Positions 9,068-17,830 of a stretch of DNA of 64,000 nucleotides are shown here, piece after piece. The notes under the pieces were generated by a model that ran no database searches, was not told where the DNA came from, and saw only the letters and a list, made by a program, of their open reading frames with translations. Numbering within the stretch: the first letter of the stretch is position 1; each line of letters opens with the position of its first letter. The stretch comes from CBDFFW01 sp965246945 (GTDB lineage: Bacteria > Pseudomonadota > Alphaproteobacteria > UBA11073). The stretch lies in contig CBDFFW010000001.1 of the NCBI GenBank assembly GCA_965246945.1, forward strand, positions 1,364,001 to 1,428,000, given 5' to 3'. The translations under genes and the position numbers were made by a program.

Positions 9068-9227
9068 ATTTACTCCTAAATAAGTGTATTATAAAAAATT
9101 AACAAGCAACGAATAAGCATTTGTGTTATAAATGCCACATACCGAAAAAATTGAAAAAAAATTTGACTTGATGGTATGAGAGCGCCATTGATGACAGTTC
9201 AATAATCTTTAATTCAAGGAGTTGCGA

Positions 9228-9608
9228 GTGGCACGTATTGCCGGGGTGAATATCCCCACGCAAAAAAGAGTAGAAATTGGCTTGCGTTATATCCAGGGCA
9301 TTGGTCCGGTTAATTCAAAGCTGATTTGTGACAAATTGGGCATCCCTGCTGAAAAACGGGTTAACCAGTTAACAGAACAAGAAATTCTGCGCATCCGTGA
9401 AACGATTGATGCTGAATACATCGTAGAAGGTGATCTTCGCCGTGATGTATCGCAAAATATCAAACGTTTAACCGATATGGGCTGCTACCGCGGTCTGCGT
9501 CACCGGAAAGGTTTACCGGTTCGTGGTCAACGGACGCATACCAATGCACGGACCCGTAAAGGTCCAGCGAAACCGATCGCTGGTAAGAAAAAAGCGACCA
9601 AGAAGTAA
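9228..9608 (+). CDS. rpsM: 30S ribosomal protein S13
   Basis: Head protein of the small subunit that contacts the P-site tRNA and the B1 inter-subunit bridges. The conserved N-terminus ARIAGVNIP, the helix-two-turn-helix region (YIQGIG), and the basic C-terminal GLPVRGQRTHTNARTRKGP are all present. The frame opens at a TTG (9222), but AAGGAG at 9216-9221 is correctly spaced only for GTG 9228, which gives the standard N-terminus. First gene of an rpsM-rpsK-rpoA-rplQ unit; secY and adk, often upstream, are not here, and a decayed gene lies upstream instead. Confidence 0.97.
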   Translation: MARIAGVNIPTQKRVEIGLRYIQGIGPVNSKLICDKLGIPAEKRVNQLTEQEILRIRETIDAEYIVEGDLRRDVSQNIKRLTDMGCYRGLRHRKGLPVRGQRTHTNARTRKGPAKPIAGKKKATKK

Positions 9609-9624
9609 TTGAGCGAGTAGATTC

Positions 9625-10026
9625 ATGGCAAAACCAGCAGCTGCAAAAGGCGCAGGCCTTAAGCGTAAAGAGCGTAAAAATATCACTATGGCGGTCGCGC
9701 ATGTTAATGCGACCTTCAACAATACGATCATCACGATATCTGATCAAAGCGGTAATACCATTTCATGGTCTACTTCTGGCCATCAGGGTTTCAAAGGTTC
9801 GCGTAAATCTACACCTTTCGCTGCGCAAATGGCTGCGGAAGATGCCGGACGCAAAGCATTAGAACACGGTGTAAAAGTATTGGATGTGGAAGTAAAAGGC
9901 CCAGGTGGCGGCCGCGAATCTGCGTTGCGCGCTTTGCAAAACCTTGGTTTTACCGTGAACACCATTCGCGATATTACGCCGGTGCCGCATAATGGCGTGC
10001 GCCCCCCTAAACGCCGCCGCGTTTAA
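9625..10026 (+). CDS. rpsK: 30S ribosomal protein S11
   Basis: Platform protein of the small ribosomal subunit at the mRNA exit region. The 133-residue product has a variable Ala/Lys-rich N-terminus followed by the conserved core HVNATFNNTIITISD, GFKGSRKSTPFAAQ, and the C-terminal RDITPVPHNGVRPPKRRRV. It lies 16 bp after rpsM in the same operon. Confidence 0.98.
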   Translation: MAKPAAAKGAGLKRKERKNITMAVAHVNATFNNTIITISDQSGNTISWSTSGHQGFKGSRKSTPFAAQMAAEDAGRKALEHGVKVLDVEVKGPGGGRESALRALQNLGFTVNTIRDITPVPHNGVRPPKRRRV

Positions 10027-10064
10027 TCTAAAAATTTATACCCGAACCCTAAAGGGATAGCCCA

Positions 10065-11087
10065 ATGTTGCAACGTAACTGGCAAGAATTGATTAAACCA
10101 AATAAAGTCAATGTGACTTCGCCTGCTGATAAGCGTCGTCAAAGTAATGTCGTGGTTGAACCGCTTGAGCGTGGTTTTGGCCTAACTTTAGGCAACGCCT
10201 TGCGCCGCGTCCTGTTATCTTCATTGCAGGGCGCAGCGGTTACCGCTGTTAAAATCGAAGGTGTGGTGCACGAATTTGCGTCAGTCCCAGGCGTGCGTGA
10301 AGATGTCACCGATATCATCTTGAACTTGAAAACCTTAGCGGTGCGTTTGCAAAGCGAAGGTGCGAAGCGTTTGAAGTTAAAAGCAACTGGCCCGGGCGAA
10401 ATTCGTGCCAGCCAAATTGAAGCGCAAGCCAATGTGGAAATTCTGAATCCTGATTTGGTGATCTGTACCTTGGATAAAGGCGCAACCATTAACATGGAAT
10501 TGGTTGTCCAACATGGTAAAGGTTACCGCCCAGCGGCATTAAACCGCGCGGAAGATGATCCGATTGGTATGATTCCCATCGACAGCATTTTCTCACCCAT
10601 CCGCAAAGTTAGCTACAAAGTTGAAAACGCGCGGGTTGGTCAGATGACCGATTACGATAAACTGATCATGGATATCGAAAGTAACGGCACAGTATCGCCG
10701 GAAGATTCAGTGGCTTTGGCTGCGCGTATTCTACAAGACCAATTACAAGTCTTTATTAATTTCGATGACCCACGCAGCGCCCAAGCAAGCGAGAAAAAGG
10801 AAGACCTACCATTCAACCGCAATCTATTGCGCAAAGTGGATGAATTGGAACTTTCGGTGCGGGCCGCGAATTGCTTGAAAAACGACAACATCGTTTATAT
10901 CGGCGATTTGGTGCAAAAAACCGAACCAGATATGCTAAAAACGCCAAACTTCGGCCGTAAATCTTTGGAAGAGATCAAAGATGTGCTTAATAATTTGGGC
11001 CTAGCTTTAGGCATGAATGTCACCGGCTGGCCGCCTGAAAACATCGAAGATTTGGTGAAAAAGGTCGATAATCAAGAATACGCCTAA
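10065..11087 (+). CDS. rpoA: RNA polymerase alpha subunit
   Basis: Alpha subunit (340 residues) that dimerises to scaffold RNA polymerase and contacts UP elements and activators. The N-terminal assembly domain carries EPLERGFGLTLGNALRRVLLSS and VHEFASVPGVREDV. An acidic and basic linker near residue 235-245 precedes the C-terminal domain, recognisable from ELELSVRAANCLKN and TPNFGRKSLEEIKDVL. It follows rpsK by 38 bp, the usual alpha-operon order. Confidence 0.99.
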   Translation: MLQRNWQELIKPNKVNVTSPADKRRQSNVVVEPLERGFGLTLGNALRRVLLSSLQGAAVTAVKIEGVVHEFASVPGVREDVTDIILNLKTLAVRLQSEGAKRLKLKATGPGEIRASQIEAQANVEILNPDLVICTLDKGATINMELVVQHGKGYRPAALNRAEDDPIGMIPIDSIFSPIRKVSYKVENARVGQMTDYDKLIMDIESNGTVSPEDSVALAARILQDQLQVFINFDDPRSAQASEKKEDLPFNRNLLRKVDELELSVRAANCLKNDNIVYIGDLVQKTEPDMLKTPNFGRKSLEEIKDVLNNLGLALGMNVTGWPPENIEDLVKKVDNQEYA

Positions 11088-11128
11088 ATTTTAACGCTCT
11101 ATTGCAAGGGAGTGTTTTAAAGGCGAAG

Positions 11129-11150
11129 TTTTGGCTCCGCCAAAATTTTT
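11129..11150 (+). terminator. Weak hairpin with T-run between rpoA and rplQ
   Basis: TTTTGGC-TCC-GCCAAAA followed by five T forms a 7-bp stem with a three-base loop. It lies in the 118-bp gap between rpoA and rplQ and could partially terminate or attenuate transcription before rplQ. The stem is short and half A/T, so strength is uncertain. Confidence 0.4.
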
Positions 11151-11205
11151 CTGGTAATAAGCACCAAGCTTTGCCAAAACGAGACTAGGAAATTGAGAGA
11201 ATACC

Positions 11206-11631
11206 ATGCGTCATGGAATGAGCGGCCGTAAGTTAAACCGCACAAAAGAGCACCGCGGTGCGTTGTTTGCCAATATGGCAACCGCATTATTGGAGCACGA
11301 GCAGATCACCACCACTTTGCCAAAAGCCAAAGATTTGCGCCCGATTGTTGAGCGTTTGATTACGCTTGGTAAAAAAGGCGGCTTATCAAATCGCCGAATC
11401 GCCATCAGCCGGTTGCGCAACGAAAGCGTTGTGGGTAAATTATTTGATGATCTGGCCACCCGTTATGCCGGCCGCGAAGGTGGTTATGTGCGTATTATGA
11501 AAGCTGGCTTCCGCAAAGGTGATGCGGCGGCGATTGCCGTGATCGAATTGGTTGACCGCAATAAAGAAGCCAAAGGTGCTGGTGATAAAGCGCGCGTGGC
11601 CGCAATGGCAACTGAAGAAACCGAAGAATAA
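11206..11631 (+). CDS. rplQ: 50S ribosomal protein L17
   Basis: Large-subunit protein near the polypeptide exit tunnel. The conserved MRHGMSGRKLNRTKEHR start and the core ALLEHEQITTTLPKAKDLRP are clear, followed by the conserved GYVRI segment and an Ala/Lys/Glu-rich tail (141 residues, within the alphaproteobacterial range). Last gene of the alpha operon, followed at 11656 by a strong terminator. Confidence 0.98.
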   Translation: MRHGMSGRKLNRTKEHRGALFANMATALLEHEQITTTLPKAKDLRPIVERLITLGKKGGLSNRRIAISRLRNESVVGKLFDDLATRYAGREGGYVRIMKAGFRKGDAAAIAVIELVDRNKEAKGAGDKARVAAMATEETEE

Positions 11632-11655
11632 TTACTAAGCTTTGTTTATAATATA

Positions 11656-11677
11656 GCCGCCTACGGGCGGCTTTTTT
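11656..11677 (+). terminator. Rho-independent terminator after rplQ
   Basis: GCCGCC-TACG-GGCGGC stem directly followed by six T. This is a textbook intrinsic terminator ending the rpsM-rpsK-rpoA-rplQ unit. Confidence 0.9.
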
Positions 11678-11771
11678 ATTGTCTAAATTTCTTGCATTAA
11701 CCTTTGTAATTCTTCTCTATAGCAATTGTGATCCGCACCCCTGGAGGCGGCACGTTACAAAGGAAAACAAC

Positions 11772-12389
11772 ATGTCTCAAGAAGCTATTCAGGCTGAATT
11801 ACGGGAACAGAGCGGCAAGGGGACCGCCCGCGCTGCCCGTCGTGAAGGTTTGATACCCGCCGTTATCTACGGCAACAAGGAAACGCCAGTTAGCATTAAT
11901 CTGGATAAACGCAGTTTTGTGAAAACCATCACCCCTGGTTTTTTCACCCGCACGCTGACCATTACCGCTAATGGCCAAGACCACAAGGTATTGCCGCGCG
12001 ATGTGCAACGTCACCCCGTGAGTGAAGAGGTTGTGCATATTGATTTTATGCGCGTGAACAATGAAACCACCATTCTGGTTAAAGTTCCAGTAATTGCCCG
12101 CAACACCGAAAAATCAGCTGGTTTAAAAGCCGGTGGTGTATTGAATTTAGTGGTACATGAATTGCAAGTACGTTGCAAAGCAACCCATATTCCCAAAGCA
12201 ATTGTGATTGATGTGGGTACTATGAAAGTGGGCGAAGCAGTACACTTGCGTGATATCAAATTGCCTGAAGGCGCAAAAGCCGTCAGCCATGATGATAACG
12301 CAACATTGTTAACCATCGCGGCGCCATCTGCATTAAAGAGCAAAGAAAATGCGGCAGCGGCAGCCGCTGCACCGGCCAAGAAGAAATAA
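11772..12389 (+). CDS. rplY: 50S ribosomal protein L25 (CTC/TL5 type)
   Basis: Binds 5S rRNA on the large subunit. The 205-residue product is the long, two-domain form. The N-terminal L25 domain carries the typical GKGTARAARREGLIPAVIYG, and the C-terminal CTC beta domain (about residues 95-185) includes VGEAVHLRDIKLPEG. An Ala/Lys-rich tail closes the protein. The frame is open upstream to 11679, but ATG 11772, preceded by AAAGGA, gives the standard MSQEAIQAELREQSG start. Confidence 0.96.
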   Translation: MSQEAIQAELREQSGKGTARAARREGLIPAVIYGNKETPVSINLDKRSFVKTITPGFFTRTLTITANGQDHKVLPRDVQRHPVSEEVVHIDFMRVNNETTILVKVPVIARNTEKSAGLKAGGVLNLVVHELQVRCKATHIPKAIVIDVGTMKVGEAVHLRDIKLPEGAKAVSHDDNATLLTIAAPSALKSKENAAAAAAAPAKKK

Positions 12390-12412
12390 CTATTTTCGCA
12401 TTGGCATTATTA

Positions 12413-12442
12413 AGCGGGCTGCACAAACAGTCCGCTTTTTTT
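12413..12442 (+). terminator. Rho-independent terminator after rplY
   Basis: AGCGGGCTG and CAGTCCGCT pair around a CACAAA loop, followed by seven T. The hairpin ends just before the stop codon of the convergent tautomerase gene. Confidence 0.85.
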
Positions 12443-12447
12443 ATTAT

Positions 12448-12801
12448 CTATACGATTTGTTTAAAATACAGCGCACGGTTCATTTCACGCATTTCGATGC
12501 TGTATTGGCATGGCGCATCCGTTTTAAAAACTTGGCTCATAATCGCTAATAGTTCGGCGCCCAATTCATTTAACATGGTTGGATCCCGCCCGGTCATCAG
12601 CGCCAATTCCAAATGTACAAAGGCCTGGTTGGGATTGCCATCGGTCATGTAAGCGCCGGTGATTTGCCGCGCCCGACCCTTCATATCTGGCCGCATCATC
12701 GTTGGCTTGGCCGCGGCCGCAGTAAACAGCGCATCAAATACCTGCGCCCAATTTCCCTGCGGTTGAATGTTATCGGTATGTTCGATGATAAAATGGGGCA
12801 T
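12448..12801 (-). CDS. 5-carboxymethyl-2-hydroxymuconate isomerase-family tautomerase
   Basis: Small tautomerase-superfamily enzyme (117 residues) related to CHMI (HpaF) of homoprotocatechuate breakdown. The N-terminal MPHFIIEHT provides Pro2, the catalytic base in this superfamily once Met is removed. The central QAFVHLELALMTGRDP and the C-terminal SIEMREM match CHMI. No other hpa gene is nearby, so the physiological substrate is unknown. It is the only gene on this strand between rplY and mfd. Confidence 0.8.
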   Translation of the reverse strand: MPHFIIEHTDNIQPQGNWAQVFDALFTAAAAKPTMMRPDMKGRARQITGAYMTDGNPNQAFVHLELALMTGRDPTMLNELGAELLAIMSQVFKTDAPCQYSIEMREMNRALYFKQIV

Positions 12802-12850
12802 GCACTTTTTTTAAACTTGTTGAGATGAACAAGCAAAAGCTAAATATTTT

Positions 12851-13507
12851 ATGCCGTGTTACCGACATTTGTTATTTGATCTTGATGGCACATTGACTGA
12901 TCCCGCTCTTGGCATTACCAGCTGTATTCAGCATGCCTTAGCGCAAATGTCTTTACCAATACCACTTGGTACTGATCTGCATTGGTGTATCGGCCCACCA
13001 CTTTTAAAATCTTTTGAGAAGATATTGGGTGAAGCTGAAAAGCATCGTGCGGCTGAAGCACTTGATTATTACAGGGAACGTTTTTCTACTGTTGGTTTAT
13101 ATGAAAACGAAGTTTATACGAAAATTCCATATCTTTTAGAACAGTTAAAAAATACTGATTATATCCTATTTGTAGCAACTTCCAAACCTCAGATTTTTGC
13201 CAAGCAAATTCTTGAACATTTTAAAATAGCTCATCATTTCCAAAACATTTATGGCAGCAAATTAAATGGCCAGTATGCCGATAAAGCTGATTTAATTACC
13301 TATATTATGACAACTGAGGGTTTAGCCACAGAAAATGCTTTAATGATCGGTGACCGCGAGTTTGATGTGTTGGGTGCCACAGCCAACCACGTAAATTGCC
13401 TAGGTGTCAGTTGGGGTTATGGCTCCAAAATAGAGCTGCAAGATGCAGGGGCAATTGCAATCATCAATGAACCTTTAGAATTACTTGCTTGGTTGCAAAA
13501 TCAATAA
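12851..13507 (+). CDS. HAD-family phosphatase, Gph-like
   Basis: A haloacid-dehalogenase subfamily IA hydrolase (218 residues) resembling phosphoglycolate phosphatases. All four HAD motifs are visible: DLDGTLTD (residues 10-17, nucleophile Asp), ATSKP (motif II Ser), a Lys before ADLITYIM (motif III), and MIGDREFD (motif IV acidic pair). A helical cap lies between motifs I and II. The substrate cannot be assigned; phosphoglycolate produced by DNA repair is one possibility and mfd lies 50 bp downstream. More AT-rich than mfd. Confidence 0.82.
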   Translation: MPCYRHLLFDLDGTLTDPALGITSCIQHALAQMSLPIPLGTDLHWCIGPPLLKSFEKILGEAEKHRAAEALDYYRERFSTVGLYENEVYTKIPYLLEQLKNTDYILFVATSKPQIFAKQILEHFKIAHHFQNIYGSKLNGQYADKADLITYIMTTEGLATENALMIGDREFDVLGATANHVNCLGVSWGYGSKIELQDAGAIAIINEPLELLAWLQNQ

Positions 13508-13558
13508 CACAAATCTTCGACAAGTTAATTGCAAATGCATATGCTTAAATCTTAACGC

Positions 13559-16500
13559 ATGTCGCCATCGCCAACTATTTCATTACCGAATGCTGCCCTG
13601 CCCTGGTGGCTGGCAGCACAAAAAACATCCCATCTTGTTTACATTGCGCAAGAAGATACACATCTGAAGCAACTGCAAAATTTGCTGGAATTTGTGGCGC
13701 CGAATTTAAGCGTCGCGAGTTTCCCTGCTTGGGATTGTTTGCCCTATGACCGCGTATCCCCCAAATCGGATATTGTGGCTGAACGATTGGCCACCTTGGC
13801 GCAACTGCAAATTACTGCACCTGCTATTTTACTAACTAGCGCCGGGGCAATTACCCAGCGGGTGATTCCGCCGCAAGCCTTGCGCGGCCACGCGATGGCT
13901 TTAAAATCAGGCGGAAAAGTAGATAGCAATGCTTTGCAACGGTTTGTCGTAGAAAATGGTTACAACCGTGTGGGCACCGTGCGCGAGCCTGGGGAATATG
14001 CGATGCGTGGCGGCATTATTGATTTATTCCCGCCCAGCCAAGAACAGCCCGTGCGGTTAGATTTATTCGGGGCGGTTTTAGAAAAGCTCAGCGCGTTTGA
14101 TCCCAATACCCAGTTATCCACCACGCCGTTGAACAGTATCAATTTATTACCGGCGCGTGAAATTTTGATGAGTGGCGACCGGATTAGCACGTTTCGCAGT
14201 GGCTACCGCGAAAATTTCGGGACGCCGAGCGCGGATGATGGTTTATACCATGCGGTTAGCGATAACCGCATGCCGCCAGGGATCGAACATTTGCAGCCAC
14301 TATTTTACAGCGAAATGGGCACGCTGTTTGATTATCTGCCGCAAGCTGCCACGCTGGTGTTTGATCAGCAATTGCCCGCAGCGATTACTGCCCGTCTGCA
14401 ACAGGTGGGTGATTTTTACGAAGCCCGCCAACGTTTTAACCAGCAACGCCAGGGCGAGCCATATCGCGCTTTAAAGTCCGACAGGTTATATTTGAAAGCC
14501 AATGAAGTTGAAAAAACGCTGAGTAGTTTTACAGAAATTAAACTGTCTACCTTTTCAACTTCTGTGCCGCATGAAGGCGATAACTATCAATCTGGTCTTT
14601 CTTTCGCCACCACACGCGCACAACGCGGCGTGAATATTTGGACGGAAGTGCATGCGCAGATCGACCAATTGCAGGCCAATGGCAAAGCAGTTCTGATTGC
14701 AGCTTATAGCGATGGCAGCCGTGACCGTGTGTTGAATTTATTGCGGGAAGCTAATTCGGAAACAGCGCGTGAAATTATTCCGGTGGATAATTGGGCTGCG
14801 TTTAATGCCTTGCGCAAAGCGCATCTAAAAACCATTGCTGTGGCTGCCTGTCCGTTAGAAAAAGGGTTTATCGGGCCCGATTATGCGGTGATTAGTGAAG
14901 AAGATATTCTGGGCGATAAACTCGCCACTTCCAGCAAACGCAAGAAAAGTAATCAGCAATTTATTAGCGAACTCGCCACGCTCAATCCTGGTGATTTGAT
15001 TGTGCATAACGAGCACGGTATTGGGCGTTTGGTGAGACTGGAAACGCTGACGGTTGATGGCGCGGCGCATGATTGTCTGCTGCTGGAATATAGCGGCGGC
15101 GATAAATTATATGTGCCGGTGGAAAATCTGGATGTGCTATCGCGCTATGGCGGCGAGGGCTCGGATGGTACGCTTGATAAGCTTGGTGGGGCTGGTTGGC
15201 AATCGCGCAAAGCCGCGGTTAAAAAACGTTTGCGCGATATGGCGCAGGCACTGATTAAAACGGCTGCGGCCCGGGCACTTTCGCAAGCCGAACCATTGCA
15301 AGCACCGGATAACATGTATGAGCAATTTTGCGCTGGCTTCCCTTATGCCGAGACGGACGACCAATTGCAGGCGATTGCCGCGGTTATTCAGGATTTAGGC
15401 AGTGGCCATACGACCGATCGTTTGGTGTGCGGCGATGTTGGTTTTGGTAAAACGGAGGTCGCTCTGCGTGCCGCTTTTGTGGCGGTGATGAGCGGGGTTC
15501 AGGTGGCAGTGGTCGCCCCTACTACCCTGCTCGCCCGCCAACATTTCAGTGTGTTTAAGGAACGCTTTCATAGCTTTCCGGTGAAAATCGGCCAGCTGTC
15601 GCGATTGGTAACACCGAAAGATGCCAAGCAATATAAGGAAGATTTAACGGCTGGCCAATTAGATATTGTGATCGGCACACATGCGTTGCTGAGCAAATCC
15701 ATTCAATTTAAGCATTTGGGTTTGTTGATTGTTGATGAAGAACAACGCTTTGGTGTGAAGCAGAAAGAGCGTTTAAAGCAATTACAGCATAATGTGCATG
15801 TGGTGACATTAACTGCCACACCAATTCCGCGCACGCTGCAACAAGCGCTGAACGGTATGCGCCAGATGAGTTTAATTACCACGCCGCCGGTTGACCGCCT
15901 AGCCGTGCGCACTTTTGTGCTGCCATTTGACCCGCTCACTCTCCGTGAAGCGCTGATGCGCGAACATTATCGCGGCGGGCAATCGTTCTTCGTCTGCCCG
16001 CGTATTGAAGATTTGGATGCGGTGCGTGACCGCTTAACCGAATTGGTGCCGGAATTGAAAGTGTTGACTGCGCATGGACAATTGCCTGCAATGGAATTGG
16101 AAGCACGGATGCAGGCTTTCTACGATGGTAAATATGATACACTGTTGGCCACCAACATTATTGAATCCGGCCTTGATATTCCGCGCGCCAATACGATGGT
16201 GATTTACCGCGCCGATTTATTTGGCCTCGCGCAATTATATCAGCTACGCGGCCGCGTTGGGCGCGGCAAGCAACGTGGTTATGCCTATCTCACCTGGCCA
16301 GAAAACCATTCGCTGACACCAACGGCGCAAGCGCGGTTAGAGGTGATCAGCAGTCTCGATACGCTTGGTGCCGGTTTCCAACTGGCCAGTCATGATATGG
16401 AATTGCGCGGCGGCGGGAATTTGCTTGGCGAAGAACAATCCGGTCATATCCGCGAAGTGGGTGTGGAACTGTTCCAGCAGATGCTGGAAGAAGCCGTGCA

Positions 16501-17047
16501 GGAAGCGCAAAGCGGGATTGATAGCGATAAAATTCTGGCCGAAATGGGCGTGCCGGTTGGTGATTGGTCGCCAACCATTAATCTTGGCTTATCGGTGCTG
16601 ATCCCTGAATATTATGTGACCGATTTACCATTACGTATGCAACTATACCGCCGTGCATCGAATTTACATGATGTTGGTGAGAGCGAAAGTTTTGCTGCCG
16701 AATTAATCGATCGGTTTGGCCCATTGCCGGATGAAGTGAATAATTTGCTCGCCATGGTCACGCTGAAACGTTTGTGCAAGCAATGTAATATTCTGCGCTT
16801 TGATGCCGGCGAGCGCGGCGCGGTCATCTCATTAAAAGATAACACCTTCCCTAACCCAGCGGCGCTGATTGCTTACATCCAAAAAAATCCAATTGCCATA
16901 CGCATTCGACCCGATCAAAAATTGGTGGTTGCCCGCAGTTGGGGCAATCCGCAGCAACGCTTGAAAGGAGCGCGGACGATTTTGGATGAATTGGGAGAAT
17001 TTGTTGAAAATATAGACAACAAAAAACCGGTTAAGCAATTTGCCTAA
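13559..17047 (+). CDS. mfd: Transcription-repair coupling factor
   Basis: ATP-dependent DNA translocase that removes stalled RNA polymerase and recruits UvrA. In the 1162 residues the order is a UvrB-homology module (about 30-330), the RNA-polymerase-interacting domain (GDLIVHNEHGIGRL, near 480), the RecG-like helicase (Walker A GDVGFGKTEVALRAAF near 626, the DEEQ box, SLDTLGAGFQLASHDMELRG in the TRG motif), and a C-terminal TRCF domain. Start is ATG 13559. The last codons overlap a bidirectional terminator shared with the convergent rplT. Confidence 0.98.
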   Translation: MSPSPTISLPNAALPWWLAAQKTSHLVYIAQEDTHLKQLQNLLEFVAPNLSVASFPAWDCLPYDRVSPKSDIVAERLATLAQLQITAPAILLTSAGAITQRVIPPQALRGHAMALKSGGKVDSNALQRFVVENGYNRVGTVREPGEYAMRGGIIDLFPPSQEQPVRLDLFGAVLEKLSAFDPNTQLSTTPLNSINLLPAREILMSGDRISTFRSGYRENFGTPSADDGLYHAVSDNRMPPGIEHLQPLFYSEMGTLFDYLPQAATLVFDQQLPAAITARLQQVGDFYEARQRFNQQRQGEPYRALKSDRLYLKANEVEKTLSSFTEIKLSTFSTSVPHEGDNYQSGLSFATTRAQRGVNIWTEVHAQIDQLQANGKAVLIAAYSDGSRDRVLNLLREANSETAREIIPVDNWAAFNALRKAHLKTIAVAACPLEKGFIGPDYAVISEEDILGDKLATSSKRKKSNQQFISELATLNPGDLIVHNEHGIGRLVRLETLTVDGAAHDCLLLEYSGGDKLYVPVENLDVLSRYGGEGSDGTLDKLGGAGWQSRKAAVKKRLRDMAQALIKTAAARALSQAEPLQAPDNMYEQFCAGFPYAETDDQLQAIAAVIQDLGSGHTTDRLVCGDVGFGKTEVALRAAFVAVMSGVQVAVVAPTTLLARQHFSVFKERFHSFPVKIGQLSRLVTPKDAKQYKEDLTAGQLDIVIGTHALLSKSIQFKHLGLLIVDEEQRFGVKQKERLKQLQHNVHVVTLTATPIPRTLQQALNGMRQMSLITTPPVDRLAVRTFVLPFDPLTLREALMREHYRGGQSFFVCPRIEDLDAVRDRLTELVPELKVLTAHGQLPAMELEARMQAFYDGKYDTLLATNIIESGLDIPRANTMVIYRADLFGLAQLYQLRGRVGRGKQRGYAYLTWPENHSLTPTAQARLEVISSLDTLGAGFQLASHDMELRGGGNLLGEEQSGHIREVGVELFQQMLEEAVQEAQSGIDSDKILAEMGVPVGDWSPTINLGLSVLIPEYYVTDLPLRMQLYRRASNLHDVGESESFAAELIDRFGPLPDEVNNLLAMVTLKRLCKQCNILRFDAGERGAVISLKDNTFPNPAALIAYIQKNPIAIRIRPDQKLVVARSWGNPQQRLKGARTILDELGEFVENIDNKKPVKQFA

Positions 17048-17058
17048 CCGGTTTTTTT
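17021..17058. terminator. Bidirectional terminator between mfd and rplT
   Basis: AAAAAACCGGTTA and TAACCGGTTTTTTT form a symmetric stem with A-run and T-run flanks. It overlaps the mfd stop codon and can serve both mfd (plus) and the rpmI-rplT unit (minus). Confidence 0.88.
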
Positions 17059-17074
17059 GCTAAGCTAAAAAGCT

Positions 17075-17428
17075 TTAAGCAGCGGTGCGAATTTGTGCAA
17101 CCAATGCTTTGAACGCGGTGGGATCGGTCGCAGCCATATCGGCCAGAATTTTACGGTCCAATTGCAGGCCAGACTTAATCGCCATGCCCATGAAGACCGA
17201 ATAGGTTAAGCCTTCTTCACGCACGGCCGCATTGATCCGTTGAATCCATAAACCGCGGAAATCACGCTTACGGACTTTCCGGTCGCGATACGCGTACTGG
17301 CCGGCTTTTTCAACTGCCTGACGCGCAATACGGATCGTATTTTTGCGGCGGCCGTAATAGCCCTTCGCCTGGCTTAAAACTTTTTTGTGTTTGGCGTGCG
17401 AAGTGACGCCCCGTTTAACGCGTGCCAT
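17075..17428 (-). CDS. rplT: 50S ribosomal protein L20
   Basis: Binds 23S rRNA early in large-subunit assembly. The 117-residue protein starts MARVKRGVTSHAKHKKVL and contains AKGYYGRRKNTIRIARQAV and WIQRINAAVR, all conserved. It follows rpmI by three bases, so the two are cotranscribed. In many bacteria L20 represses its own operon; infC, the usual first gene, is not upstream here. Confidence 0.98.
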   Translation of the reverse strand: MARVKRGVTSHAKHKKVLSQAKGYYGRRKNTIRIARQAVEKAGQYAYRDRKVRKRDFRGLWIQRINAAVREEGLTYSVFMGMAIKSGLQLDRKILADMAATDPTAFKALVAQIRTAA

Positions 17429-17431
17429 GTC

Positions 17432-17641
17432 TTATGCTCCCTTTTTACCGTAAGGCAGCCATTTCAACACGATCGGTGTATCTGCCGCTGACATAATATG
17501 GGTCCCGCGTAATTTACGCTTGGATGATTGCGGCTTATTGCGCAACAAGTGGCGGCTATTGGCGCCTTTATGCACAACTTTGCCGGTGCCGGTTATTTTA
17601 AACCGCTTTTTGGCGCCCGAATGGGTCTTCATCTTTGGCAT
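17432..17641 (-). CDS. rpmI: 50S ribosomal protein L35
   Basis: Small basic ribosomal protein (69 residues) starting MPKMKTHSGAKKRFK with the conserved SRHLLRNKP and a C-terminal WLPY. The frame is open upstream to 17755, but the ATG read from 17641, preceded by GGGAGATCG, gives the canonical protein. First gene of an rpmI-rplT pair without infC. Confidence 0.96.
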   Translation of the reverse strand: MPKMKTHSGAKKRFKITGTGKVVHKGANSRHLLRNKPQSSKRKLRGTHIMSAADTPIVLKWLPYGKKGA

Positions 17642-17830
17642 TTCGATCTCCCGATTGGATGTTAATTGCAGTGAAATTTCACCACCCACCGCCGAGGCAT
17701 GCCTTAAGCCAGACGATGGGTATCCAAAGTAGCTATATATTCTTATGCATGTCAATTATTTAATAGAATAAAAATATTTAATATACCCTAGACAATGACT
17801 GCTAATTTAAGTTAAATAACAATCAGTTCG

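Noticed and set aside
11679..11771. N-terminal extension of rplY
   Set aside because: The standard L25 N-terminus begins at ATG 11772 with its own Shine-Dalgarno; the upstream part overlaps promoter-like and leader sequence.
17642..17755. N-terminal extension of rpmI
   Set aside because: L35 is 60-70 residues; the start at 17641 has a good ribosome-binding site.
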